NCBI GenBank assembly: GCA_020050685.1
Contig: JAGVKG010000053.1
Coordinates: 1-63,156, forward strand
Length of the DNA: 63,156 nucleotides
Reading direction: 5' to 3'
Source: Candidatus Obscuribacterales bacterium
GTDB taxonomy: Bacteria > Cyanobacteriota > Vampirovibrionia > Obscuribacterales > Obscuribacteraceae
This document shows positions 46,936 through 54,419 of this stretch, piece after piece. The notes under the pieces were generated by a model. It was given only the letters and a program-made list of their open reading frames with translations, had not been told where the DNA came from and ran no database searches. The position numbers were made by a program, and so were the translations under genes. Each line of letters starts with the position of its first letter. Positions within the stretch are counted from its first letter, which is position 1.

Positions 46936-47649
46936 ATGCACAAGAAACTTTCGGCATTGGGGTTGAAGACAGTTGTTCTCTCCACGCTATTGCCAATTAC
47001 ATTTTCACCATCTGTCTTTGCGCAAATCAAGATTGCCCAAGCACCACTTGGTGAGCAAATCGAGCAAGACAGGAGCAAAATACGCGAGGACAGAAATCGA
47101 GTGCGGCGCGAGCAAGCTGATGAAAGCCAAGGCGAGCAAGGCACTCAGCAATACATCGATAAAACGCAAGAGTGGGTTCAACAAGCCGATGCTCAAGCTC
47201 AGACAGTACAAAGCAAACTGAATTCGCTCGAACGCGGCAAGTCACAAGCAACACTGGCAAAAATGCTGAACACACCAGGCAACGAACTTTATGTTTTGAA
47301 TACATGGTTGCGAAACGAAGCTGCACAGAAGGCCCAAGCCGAAGCAAACATCCAAAATGCCCAGCGATCGATAGTCAGTCATCGGTCGGCTATCGAACAA
47401 AATCAACATCAATTGAATTCTGATGCAGCCACGCTTGCACGCGATCAAGGGACATATAGAGACGAAATGGACAGTCACGCTGATCTCGTCCGCCAATCTC
47501 ATGATGCACGCTGGCAACATGACTTTCACGGTGCTCATCGTGGTCGCTTTTATACACAAGACGATCAAAGTGCCTATGACGCTGGCTACCACCAAATGCG
47601 TAATCCTTATTGGGGAGTACGGCGCAGCGGATCATTTTCTGGTCAGTAA
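46936..47649 (+). CDS. Secreted coiled-coil protein, function unknown
   Basis: Protein of 237 residues with AAGGAGAGG upstream of ATG 46936. A signal peptide (LKTVVLSTLLPITFSPSVFAQ) is followed by a Glu/Arg/Gln-rich helical region (EQIEQDRSKIREDRNRVRRE and later QKAQAEANIQNAQRSI) likely to form coiled coils over residues 40-180. The C-terminal 60 residues are rich in His, Tyr, Asp and Arg (HDFHGAHRGRFY, then YHQMRNPYWG). The family is not recognised; a periplasmic scaffold is the simplest reading. It is near another small secreted protein gene and has no enzyme signature. Confidence 0.65.
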   Translation: MHKKLSALGLKTVVLSTLLPITFSPSVFAQIKIAQAPLGEQIEQDRSKIREDRNRVRREQADESQGEQGTQQYIDKTQEWVQQADAQAQTVQSKLNSLERGKSQATLAKMLNTPGNELYVLNTWLRNEAAQKAQAEANIQNAQRSIVSHRSAIEQNQHQLNSDAATLARDQGTYRDEMDSHADLVRQSHDARWQHDFHGAHRGRFYTQDDQSAYDAGYHQMRNPYWGVRRSGSFSGQ

Positions 47650-47832
47650 ACACTACCGAACCATCCGCCGCTAAACCAAAAATCAATATGGCAATATGAC
47701 CACAAAGACTTTTTTCAGCTTACACCCCAGGTCTAACCCTATCAACGTCGCCATTAATAAAGCGAGGCACAGGATTATATAATGGGCATAAGACTTGATG
47801 GTTAGCCATCAGGCATATTGCTCGCATTTCTT

Positions 47833-48915
47833 ATGACCCAAGCTCGACCGACAATTGACAGACTATGCTTTCAGAGACTGTTTAGAGGGGTTCTGGTCAT
47901 TTTATCTTTGTTTGGTCTAGTCGACGGTATTACGGCAATTGCTGATAATACTCAAGAAAACACAAGTTCAAGCGAGGATTCATCAGCGAAGACCGATACA
48001 GGACAACCAGGCTCTGGCAGCGGCAAGATGCTTTATGGTACAGCCGAAGTTGCTGTGACTCGCGACAGCAACCAGCGAGCTTGGATTGCCTCGCAGCTTT
48101 ACCGCCGGGGATCGGCTGCATTGGATCAAGGAAATTACCGTTTGGCTGCCGATTGTTTCAAGCAAGCCGGAGTTGGATTTGACCAAATGGGTTTTGAAAA
48201 GCTTCAGGCGCAAACAGCCTTTGCCGAGGCTCAATCACGCAGACTACTTGGAGAGGCGAAGCAATCTGCACGCCTCTATCAAATTGCCGTTGACTTATTC
48301 AACCAATATGATCCGCTCAGTCCTTATCTAAAGGCAGCACTGGACAATCTGGAAAAAGTTTCTCCCAAACTTAAAGGCCAGGTCGAACAAAACAAGGCGC
48401 GGCTGCAAGCGCTAAAAAATCCCAAAGCCATATTGACGGTCGATCGTAATGTCGTTTTGAAGAGCGGGCTTTCCAAATATGGCAGTAATTTATTGGCTGA
48501 AAAACAGACGGCCGACATTCCTTCCGACTATGTACAAAATGTGATTCACAAGGCTTTTCTCAAACTTATCTGTTTAGAAACAGCCGAGCTAGGTTCAAAT
48601 TACATCACAGCCGAAAACCGTTGGTATCCTTTAATTGCCAGTGGAAGAACAGTCACAGTATCAGCATCGTCTGATCTGATGACACCAGTAATTTCCGTAA
48701 AGATCAACGAGCGCTTTTACACCATAGATGTAGACCTGCCTGATTTAGGCTCAAGCAAACGCACAGTGTTTTTGCTGACTGACAAAACTCACATCATTGC
48801 TATTGATCCGGCTACAGAAGACATGTGGCACCTAATCGGTGACTTCAAGCTTGAACCACCAAAATTCACCTGGAAGAAGTTTACCCATTTCAAACCAAAG
48901 CCACCGAAAGCCTGA
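47833..48915 (+). CDS. Exported TPR-like protein
   Basis: Protein of 360 residues from ATG 47833; a TTG at 47818 with a nearby AGG is an alternative start. A hydrophobic segment (LFRGVLVILSLFGLVDGITAI) near residues 18-38 acts as signal or anchor. After a Ser/Thr linker, residues about 90-185 show TPR-like helix pairs (GSAALDQGNYRLAADCFKQAGVGF, FAEAQSRRLLGEAKQSARLYQIAVDLF). The C-terminal 140 residues are beta-rich and unrecognised (VKINERFYTIDVDLPDLG). It converges with the sigma factor gene 28 bases away. Confidence 0.6.
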   Translation: MTQARPTIDRLCFQRLFRGVLVILSLFGLVDGITAIADNTQENTSSSEDSSAKTDTGQPGSGSGKMLYGTAEVAVTRDSNQRAWIASQLYRRGSAALDQGNYRLAADCFKQAGVGFDQMGFEKLQAQTAFAEAQSRRLLGEAKQSARLYQIAVDLFNQYDPLSPYLKAALDNLEKVSPKLKGQVEQNKARLQALKNPKAILTVDRNVVLKSGLSKYGSNLLAEKQTADIPSDYVQNVIHKAFLKLICLETAELGSNYITAENRWYPLIASGRTVTVSASSDLMTPVISVKINERFYTIDVDLPDLGSSKRTVFLLTDKTHIIAIDPATEDMWHLIGDFKLEPPKFTWKKFTHFKPKPPKA

Positions 48916-48943
48916 TCTCGAATTTTTCTCGAGCAGATTTGTG

Positions 48944-49570
48944 CTATGCAGCTTCTCTCAGATAGGGAACGATCTTTTCTTGAATCTTCACACGTGCACG
49001 CGAGATGCGCGACTTAACCGTGCCCAATTCCGACTTGGTGATTTCGGCAATTTCTTCATAGGACAATCCGTGAACGTCTCTCAACAAAGTCGCCATGCGA
49101 AATTGTGGAGGAATTTCCGACATTGCTTCACCGAGAACTGAAGTCAATTCTCGAGCCAGTAGTTTTTCTTCCGGCTGCGCTGATGAATCTTTAATATCGC
49201 GTACGCGTTTTTCTGCACCATCTTCACTGACAACCGGTTCGTCAATCGAAACAATTTGCAGACGTGGACGTTTTCTTAACTCGTCATAAAAGAGATTGGT
49301 AACTATTTGCAATAGCCAGATCTTAAACGAGTTTGGATTCTTGATCTGATCTATACAACGCCAGACACGAATGTAGACTTCTTGCACGAGATCAGAATTA
49401 TCTTTCCAATCCGGAGCCAGGCGATAAAGTCGTCCTTTGATCACACGCTCATAACGCTTAAGAAGATGCGCAAGGGCAACTTCATCAGATCGCTGGCTGG
49501 CAATCACAAGCTCCGTGTCACTCATCTCAGAGTATGGTTTATTGAATCTTTTATTTTCAACTAATCTCAT
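48944..49570 (-). CDS. ECF-type RNA polymerase sigma factor
   Basis: Sigma-70 family protein of 208 residues. GAGGT seven bases before ATG 49570 sets the start over an upstream ATG at 49585. Region 2 (about 30-95) has DNSDLVQEVYIRVWRCIDQIKNPNSFKIWLLQIVTNLFYDELRKR, the -10 recognition and core-binding face. Region 4 (about 145-200) has LRDVHGLSYEEIAEITKSELGTVKSRISRARVKIQ, the -35-binding helix-turn-helix. There is no region 1 or 3, so it is an extracytoplasmic-function type. No anti-sigma gene adjoins it: the downstream gene is convergent and the upstream gene is a small zinc ribbon. Control may therefore be by expression or a distant partner. Confidence 0.88.
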   Translation of the reverse strand: MRLVENKRFNKPYSEMSDTELVIASQRSDEVALAHLLKRYERVIKGRLYRLAPDWKDNSDLVQEVYIRVWRCIDQIKNPNSFKIWLLQIVTNLFYDELRKRPRLQIVSIDEPVVSEDGAEKRVRDIKDSSAQPEEKLLARELTSVLGEAMSEIPPQFRMATLLRDVHGLSYEEIAEITKSELGTVKSRISRARVKIQEKIVPYLREAA

Positions 49571-49928
49571 TTGTTTACCTCGCATAGCAACGCAAGACTA
49601 TTACGTCCCGTCCAAGCAATTGCCGTATCGGTACGCACCACATATGGTGGTATATAGACTATTGAACTTTGCCACTCATCAGTTGCTGTTTACATTCTGC
49701 CATTGCAGTCGGTGACCGGCAATAGGACAAACCCCTAGCTGGTGCGACTTTGAATTCACCTACGCACATACATCCATTATGGCTAATTGCCATGCTTGGA
49801 TGATGGTTTGTGAATCTATTAATGGGGTAGCAATAGGGGATTACCCCAATTCTTCTTAGCGAATGCTTATCAAGAACACCAGATAAAAGCGAGTTTCCAC
49901 CTGCTTTTCAGCAGTTTTATCAGCCAAT
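49571..49928. other. Gap upstream of the sigma factor with G/C palindromes
   Basis: No gene is seen in these 358 bases. They contain GGGG-ATTA-CCCC (49836-49847), which lies inside a larger inverted repeat TGGGGTA (49823-49829)/TACCCCA (49842-49848). A related CAATAGGACAAACCCCTAG is at 49720-49738. The sigma factor promoter must lie here; no clear -35/-10 pair was identified. Confidence 0.5.
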
Positions 49929-50180
49929 TCATCTTGTCGAATGGGGCTGGTTATTACCACTAGCCGCGCCATTAATACCATTGAGACCGGCAAGACTTTC
50001 AATTGCATCTAAATCAGCGCTCTCAGTAGTCTTCGGCACTTCAATTGGCAACAAACTGGACCGATCAATATTGCCACACTGCTGGCAAGTCAGGTCACCA
50101 GATTCGTATCTAAAGTGCGTGTAACAACGCTCACACATATAATCGCCTGGTTTTGGATCGTTATGCAATCTCGCGCTCAT
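49929..50180 (-). CDS. Small zinc-ribbon protein
   Basis: Protein of 83 residues. GGAG eight bases before ATG 50180 and the compact domain that follows favour this start over one 37 residues further out. Residues about 12-36 carry two CxxC pairs (YMCERCYTHFRYESGDLTCQQCGN), a single zinc ribbon. The remaining half is acidic and low in complexity (ESADLDAIESLAGLNG). It is probably a small adaptor or regulator; no partner is evident. The gene diverges from the REC-Hpt gene and precedes the sigma factor on the same strand. Confidence 0.7.
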   Translation of the reverse strand: MSARLHNDPKPGDYMCERCYTHFRYESGDLTCQQCGNIDRSSLLPIEVPKTTESADLDAIESLAGLNGINGAASGNNQPHSTR

Positions 50181-50381
50181 TTTCTGGTCTCCGCAAATTG
50201 GAATTATATAGGTGGACTCAACGCCATATGAGACGCAGGATAAAATCACCAGGTTCCGAAATTTACCCATCGCTTCATATTGAATTAGCACACATTTCAG
50301 TTGCCATGATAAGATCTGGATTGGTAATTAAAAACGGGCAGAGCTCAAATACACCTCTTCTACACAAGGTAGGGGCAATAT

Positions 50382-51212
50382 ATGGCAATGGAAGCAACAG
50401 GGACGGATGGAATTCCGCTGTTAAAACCTCAACGTATCTTGTTAGTTGAAGACAATATCGTCAATCAAAAAGTGGCTTTGATTTTGTTGGAGCAGCTTGG
50501 TCTGGAGACAGATATTGCTGCTAATGGTAAGGAAGCAGTAGAGGCTGTGGCAAAACACAGATATCCTCTCATTCTTATGGATTGCCACATGCCAGAAATG
50601 GATGGCTTTGAAGCAACTGTGGCTATCCGCAAATTAGAAGAACTAGCGGGCTACTATACTCCAATTATTGCTGTAACAGCCTTAGCTATGGCAGGCGACC
50701 GCGAGCGTTGCATTGCTGCAGGAATGAACGACTATATCTCCAAGCCCATAGACAAAGAAGTCCTGCAAATCAAAATCAACCACTGGTTGCGTACAGATGT
50801 TGTCTACAAGACTCAAAAGCTACGGCGAAAAGTATTGCAGCCACATACTAATATGATGCTTCTCGAAGGAGCACCAATCAACCTTAGTGATTTGGAAGAA
50901 TTTTACGGACAGGATCAGTTGGATTCAGTCCTGCAGACATTTATTAGTAATACCGAGGGCATGCTTGCCAAATTGCATTCGCGCATGTTCGAGCGCGAAA
51001 TTTGGTCGACGGCCCGTTTAGCTCACGAACTCAGATCTTCCTGTGCAGCAATTGGCGCAAAACAGTTAAGCCGAATTTGTCTATTTATAGAACAAGCAGT
51101 CGGTCAAGATGATTGGACAGAAGCTAATGATTCCTTGTCCGCTTTAGATCGAAACTTTGCCATTCTGAAAAACTTTATTGAATCCGCATTAGTTGCAGAA
51201 GAAACAGTCTAA
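50382..51212 (+). CDS. Receiver-Hpt two-domain phosphorelay protein
   Basis: Protein of 276 residues. The N-terminal receiver (about 18-140) has the acidic pair VEDN, phospho-accepting Asp67 (LMDCHMPEMDGFE), the Thr switch (VTAL) and the Lys of SKP. A C-terminal Hpt-like bundle follows (about 170-270), whose His215 sits in AHELRSS, not the usual HxxKG, so the Lys-Gly that supports phosphotransfer is replaced by Arg-Ser. The receiver closely resembles that of the hybrid kinase at 26400-29819. There is no DNA-binding output. AGGTAGGGG precedes the ATG. It may be a phosphate sink or shuttle in the same network. Confidence 0.85.
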   Translation: MAMEATGTDGIPLLKPQRILLVEDNIVNQKVALILLEQLGLETDIAANGKEAVEAVAKHRYPLILMDCHMPEMDGFEATVAIRKLEELAGYYTPIIAVTALAMAGDRERCIAAGMNDYISKPIDKEVLQIKINHWLRTDVVYKTQKLRRKVLQPHTNMMLLEGAPINLSDLEEFYGQDQLDSVLQTFISNTEGMLAKLHSRMFEREIWSTARLAHELRSSCAAIGAKQLSRICLFIEQAVGQDDWTEANDSLSALDRNFAILKNFIESALVAEETV

Positions 51213-51313
51213 ATCAGTGTTGACTGGTTCTCATCAAGCTCAAATAGCCTTTCGGGTGATGAGCTCATACTGAGCGACGGAAGAGATACTGATTGGTTCC
51301 TTGATAAAATCTT

Positions 51314-52330
51314 TTACTTAACCACAGTCTTTCTTGCTGCACTTTGAATTGCCGGTTTTTGCACACTTGCCAGCGCGTGACGTATTTTAGGCAAGGCCTT
51401 TTCCGCTGCCGCTTCACCGGCATTTACAGCTCGCTCAAAATCACCTTCTTCTTCTGAGAGGATAGCAATACCGCTAACATCCGGTGAAATTTTTACATCA
51501 GCCTTTTCCACATGATAAGCATCTGTACGACTGAGAACAATACTCGCCAGGCGATTAGCAATTGCACTTACGCGATTGAACTCTTCTGCAGGCACCTCTT
51601 TCAAATGCTCATCAACAGGAACCGCTAACACTAAACTAGGATTAAATTGCCGTGCTGCAATCGTCGGTACATTTGCACTGACACCACCATCAACATATAC
51701 ATCACCATTCACTTTTACCGGCTGAATCAGAGGTGCCATGGCCATACTAGCCAATATTGCTTGCGTCAAATCACCTTTGGTTAGTCTATAGGCCTTTCCA
51801 TCACAGAGATTTGTAGTCACAACACAAAATGGTATGTCCAAGTCTTCAATATTTTTTTTGCCTTCCGGCATGTACTTTTTCATGAACTTAGCCAATTTTT
51901 TGCCACTGACAATTCCAGAGTATGGTCTGCGAAAAACAAATCGCCGCAACCCCTTTCCTATAGCTGAAATTGCCAAACGATCTGTACCGACAATTTTCTT
52001 CAAATGGTTGTCTTTAAAAATCTCCTCAATTCGATCAACCGGAATTCCAGCCGCATACATTCCGCCCACCAAAGCACCGATACTCGATCCAGCGATGCAA
52101 TCAATGGGAATATTTTCTCTTTCTAGAACTCGTAAAACACCAATATGAGCAATACCTCTCATTCCCCCACCACCAAGAGCCAAACCAATCGTCGGTCTTT
52201 GCCGAGGCTTGACAGTCGTTCCACCGTCGCTCTTTACTTTGCCGGTTTCGGCGGACTTGGCTTCAATAGGCAAAAAGCTTGAAGTGCTCGCAATTAGCGA
52301 GCTAATCATTAAATACAATATTTTTTTCAT
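51314..52330 (-). CDS. Patatin-like phospholipase
   Basis: Exported protein of 338 residues with a signal peptide (MKKILYLMISSLIASTSSFL). The patatin fold begins with the oxyanion loop LGGGGMRG (about 52-59). The nucleophile is Ser83 in GSSIG and the catalytic Asp is Asp214 in DGGVSANVP, forming the Ser-Asp dyad that hydrolyses phospholipid or lipid esters. This resembles the RssA/YlbK type of diderms, without the large C-terminal beta-barrel of PlpD proteins. Location is likely periplasmic or membrane-associated. It converges with the REC-Hpt gene. Confidence 0.88.
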   Translation of the reverse strand: MKKILYLMISSLIASTSSFLPIEAKSAETGKVKSDGGTTVKPRQRPTIGLALGGGGMRGIAHIGVLRVLERENIPIDCIAGSSIGALVGGMYAAGIPVDRIEEIFKDNHLKKIVGTDRLAISAIGKGLRRFVFRRPYSGIVSGKKLAKFMKKYMPEGKKNIEDLDIPFCVVTTNLCDGKAYRLTKGDLTQAILASMAMAPLIQPVKVNGDVYVDGGVSANVPTIAARQFNPSLVLAVPVDEHLKEVPAEEFNRVSAIANRLASIVLSRTDAYHVEKADVKISPDVSGIAILSEEEGDFERAVNAGEAAAEKALPKIRHALASVQKPAIQSAARKTVVK

Positions 52331-52454
52331 CTTCTTAAACTCATAATTTCAGGGATATCTGGTTGGCAATAATATTTGCGAGGACGCAGCCAAGTTCAAT
52401 CAGTTCCCATTGCTGAGCCTGCCTGGTCTGTCACGATCAATTAAGAGCACCCGT

Positions 52455-52476
52455 CAATAAGGGTTATCCCCTAATT
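52455..52476. repeat. AGGG-TTAT-CCCT palindrome (GGGG/CCCC family)
   Basis: CAATAAGGGTTATCCCCTAA at 52455-52474 resembles CAATAGGGGATTACCCCAAT at 49831-49850 and the GGGGG/CCCCC palindrome at 40708-40723. Like those, it lies between divergent genes, about 125 bases from the patatin start and about 115 from the start of the small gene on the other side. Confidence 0.5.
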
Positions 52477-52492
52477 TGCTCGACAAGGCTCG

Positions 52493-52521
52493 GGAACTCG
52501 CTTGGCGAAAGATTAGTCTTA
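52493..52521 (+). promoter_or_regulatory. Candidate ECF sigma-type promoter
   Basis: GGAACT (52493-52498) and GTCTTA (52516-52521) are 17 bases apart, matching the general GGAAC...GTC layout of ECF-dependent promoters. It would begin transcription about 60 bases before the strong ribosome site of the 68-residue gene. An ECF sigma factor is encoded at 48944-49570. Based on pattern and position only. Confidence 0.35.
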
Positions 52522-52588
52522 TGCAGTCTGAGAACACTGGGCAGTAGCCCAATCGCAAGAATAGATCCTTCTCTCAGGAGGGTAAGTC

Positions 52589-52795
52589 ATGAAAGTCAAT
52601 GATATAGCTTGTGATATAAGAATCGTCCCGAAAAGCTTGAAGCGCATGTTAAGGGTTCAGTTAAGAGAGTTCATTCATGTTCTGGAAGATTACGAAGTTA
52701 GTCGTACCAGACAACGGTTAGCTGTGCTTTCTAATCCTGCACCAAAGGCGAAAGTTATAAGAGAGTGTCTAGACTTTGGACGGAAAGCCGCCTAG
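52589..52795 (+). CDS. Small basic protein of 68 residues
   Basis: Not recognised. It has one of the strongest ribosome sites in the window, CAGGAGGG, six bases before the ATG. The product is basic and helical (KSLKRMLRVQLREFIHVLEDYEVSRTRQRLAVL), without signal or membrane span, and has two cysteines. A small regulator or adaptor is plausible. It has its own candidate promoter upstream and a long inverted repeat after its stop, so it looks like an independent unit that is strongly translated. Confidence 0.65.
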   Translation: MKVNDIACDIRIVPKSLKRMLRVQLREFIHVLEDYEVSRTRQRLAVLSNPAPKAKVIRECLDFGRKAA

Positions 52796-52824
52796 TTAGG
52801 CAATACCGTTTAGACTTTGTCGTT

Positions 52825-52865
52825 GCATTGTTGGAAGGCACGCCAAATCCAAGTTTCAACAATGC
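52825..52865. terminator. Long hairpin between convergent genes
   Basis: GCATTGTTG (52825-52833) pairs perfectly with CAACAATGC (52857-52865); the pairing can extend to 12 bases with one G-T pair (GGAA/TTTC). The 21-23-base loop contains a further GGC/GCC. It lies 30 bases after the small gene's stop and 30 bases beyond the opposing DUF2252 stop, which suits a two-way transcription end. There is no clear T-run. Confidence 0.45.
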
Positions 52866-52894
52866 GGTTCCTAATCTAATTAATCTTCGTGGTT

Positions 52895-54301
52895 CTAATC
52901 TTCTTCCTCAACTTGTGCCTTGAGACGGCCTGAACGAACAGCAGCAACCAAACGTGTATGATCCTTTTCCGCTTGATCAGCATAAGTTGTAGCAAAATCG
53001 GCAATTGCCCGATCAAACTCGTCATCTTCACCTAAGTAGCCAGAAATTTGCGCTGCATCTCCGGAACGTGCATGGGCTCGAGCCAGAGTAGCACCCATTA
53101 CCTCAGCGATTTCTACTAATTCTTCACCTTCCCAAAGTTCTGCTTCTGGTTTGACTTTCGTATCACGCAATTGGCGAATGTAAAAATGTCTACCGTCTTC
53201 AAATTTTGTCCAACCTAAAAATATGTCCGAGGCAGCTTGCACAATTCTTTGCCCCGCAACCACACGTTGTCCATGATTCTCAAATTCGCTCTTGCCCCAA
53301 AAAGGTTCAAGCACAGACATGTTTGCTTCTTTCAGTTGCAAAAATAGTGGTTCATTATCGGGAGCCAACATCAGAGCTACAGCACAAACTGTGCCAACTG
53401 AGCCAATGCCAACAACCTTGATTGCAACGTCAGCTAACTTATAGCGATCAAACAAGCGTCGCTTATCTTCTTGCAACGATTCTCTGTAGCTTGGCACTGC
53501 CTTGAGAAACTGATCCTTGAATGACTTACCGGCCTTTTCCGCCATATGAAAAATAGTCGGCAAATGATCTTTGATCAGATATTGACCGTTGATTTCTTCA
53601 GTCAACTTGGGGAAGTAATGATCACGAATTGTTCGCTTCATTGCTTCTTTCAAGCGTTTCTTTCTTTCCTTTTGAATTTGGGGATTGGAGGTTTGTTCAA
53701 TCACACTGGGCCAATCAATACGCGCATACCAAATGTCCAAAATACTCATACGAGAATATTCCGCTGTACGCACACGATATGAACGCGCCACAGCCTCGGC
53801 TGCTTCCAGCGCATACTTGGCTTTTGCACCATTATCTCTTGCCACCAAAACAAAACTTGTAGCCAAACGTTTGACGTCCCACTCCCAAGGTGCTGGCAGA
53901 GTCTCGTCAAAATCGTTGAGATCAAAAACAATATTTCTCTCCGGTGTAGCAAAGGCGCCAAAATTAAGGAGATGGCAGTCACCACAAGCCTGCACACGAA
54001 TGCCCGTTTTTACAGCATCAGCCATGTCAGAGGCCATCAAGGCAGCAGCACCGCGGAAAAACGTAAACGGAGAGGCTAACATTCGTCCCCAGCGGATTGG
54101 AACAAGTTCTGGCACTCTTCCGGTGTTGTACGAGTCCAAAAGTTCAATCGGGTCGGGCCTGTTTTTCGGCACTTCCCAAGTTGCATGCAAATTCAGAGGA
54201 ATTGAGGCCTTAAGGGCCTGTCCACGCAAACGCCGATCATCCCGCGGTGAAATTGTATTATCGTGAAGCAGAGCTTCACGATTCTTGTCTTGCTCGAGCA
54301 T
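52895..54301 (-). CDS. DUF2252 family protein (second of two)
   Basis: Protein of 468 residues, clearly paralogous to 7605-9002. It has RWGRMLASPFTFFRG (about 70-84), ACGDCHLLNFG (105-115), NDFDE (129-133), PWEWDVKRLATSF, DRYKLADVAIKVVGIGSVG, QVRQLRD-type RQLRDTK and ARAHARSGD. The kinase-like reading of GDCHLLNFG...NDFDE applies here too. Unlike the first copy it stands without a DUF4239 partner and has an acidic end (QVEEED). AGGGGG is four bases before the ATG, and a terminator-like hairpin (54327-54347) lies just upstream. It shares a strand with the response regulator gene beyond. Confidence 0.85.
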   Translation of the reverse strand: MLEQDKNREALLHDNTISPRDDRRLRGQALKASIPLNLHATWEVPKNRPDPIELLDSYNTGRVPELVPIRWGRMLASPFTFFRGAAALMASDMADAVKTGIRVQACGDCHLLNFGAFATPERNIVFDLNDFDETLPAPWEWDVKRLATSFVLVARDNGAKAKYALEAAEAVARSYRVRTAEYSRMSILDIWYARIDWPSVIEQTSNPQIQKERKKRLKEAMKRTIRDHYFPKLTEEINGQYLIKDHLPTIFHMAEKAGKSFKDQFLKAVPSYRESLQEDKRRLFDRYKLADVAIKVVGIGSVGTVCAVALMLAPDNEPLFLQLKEANMSVLEPFWGKSEFENHGQRVVAGQRIVQAASDIFLGWTKFEDGRHFYIRQLRDTKVKPEAELWEGEELVEIAEVMGATLARAHARSGDAAQISGYLGEDDEFDRAIADFATTYADQAEKDHTRLVAAVRSGRLKAQVEEED

Positions 54302-54326
54302 AGCGCCCCCTGATTAAAACCGCAAA

Positions 54327-54347
54327 ATTGGCAAATCGCTTGCCAAT
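54327..54347 (-). terminator. Terminator-like hairpin between response regulator and DUF2252 genes
   Basis: ATTGGCAA (54327-54334) and TTGCCAAT (54340-54347) form a perfect 8-base stem around a 5-base loop. On the minus strand it is followed by TTTTGCGGTTTT, a T-rich tail. It lies 73 bases after the response regulator stop and only about 26 bases before the DUF2252 ATG, so it may end the first transcript or attenuate the second. Confidence 0.55.
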
Positions 54348-54419
54348 GCGAGACTCTCAAGTAATCTATGCCCAACAAATCATCTTTATAAGGGAATTGT
54401 TGCACTGTGTTAAATGGTT

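Noticed and set aside
51230-51263. CTCATCA/TGATGAG inverted repeat after the REC-Hpt gene as a terminator
   Set aside because: The stem is only 7 bases with a 20-base loop and no T-run; too weak to list.
53685-54266. 193-codon plus-strand frame opposite the second DUF2252 gene
   Set aside because: Antisense shadow of a well-conserved gene, with no start signal.
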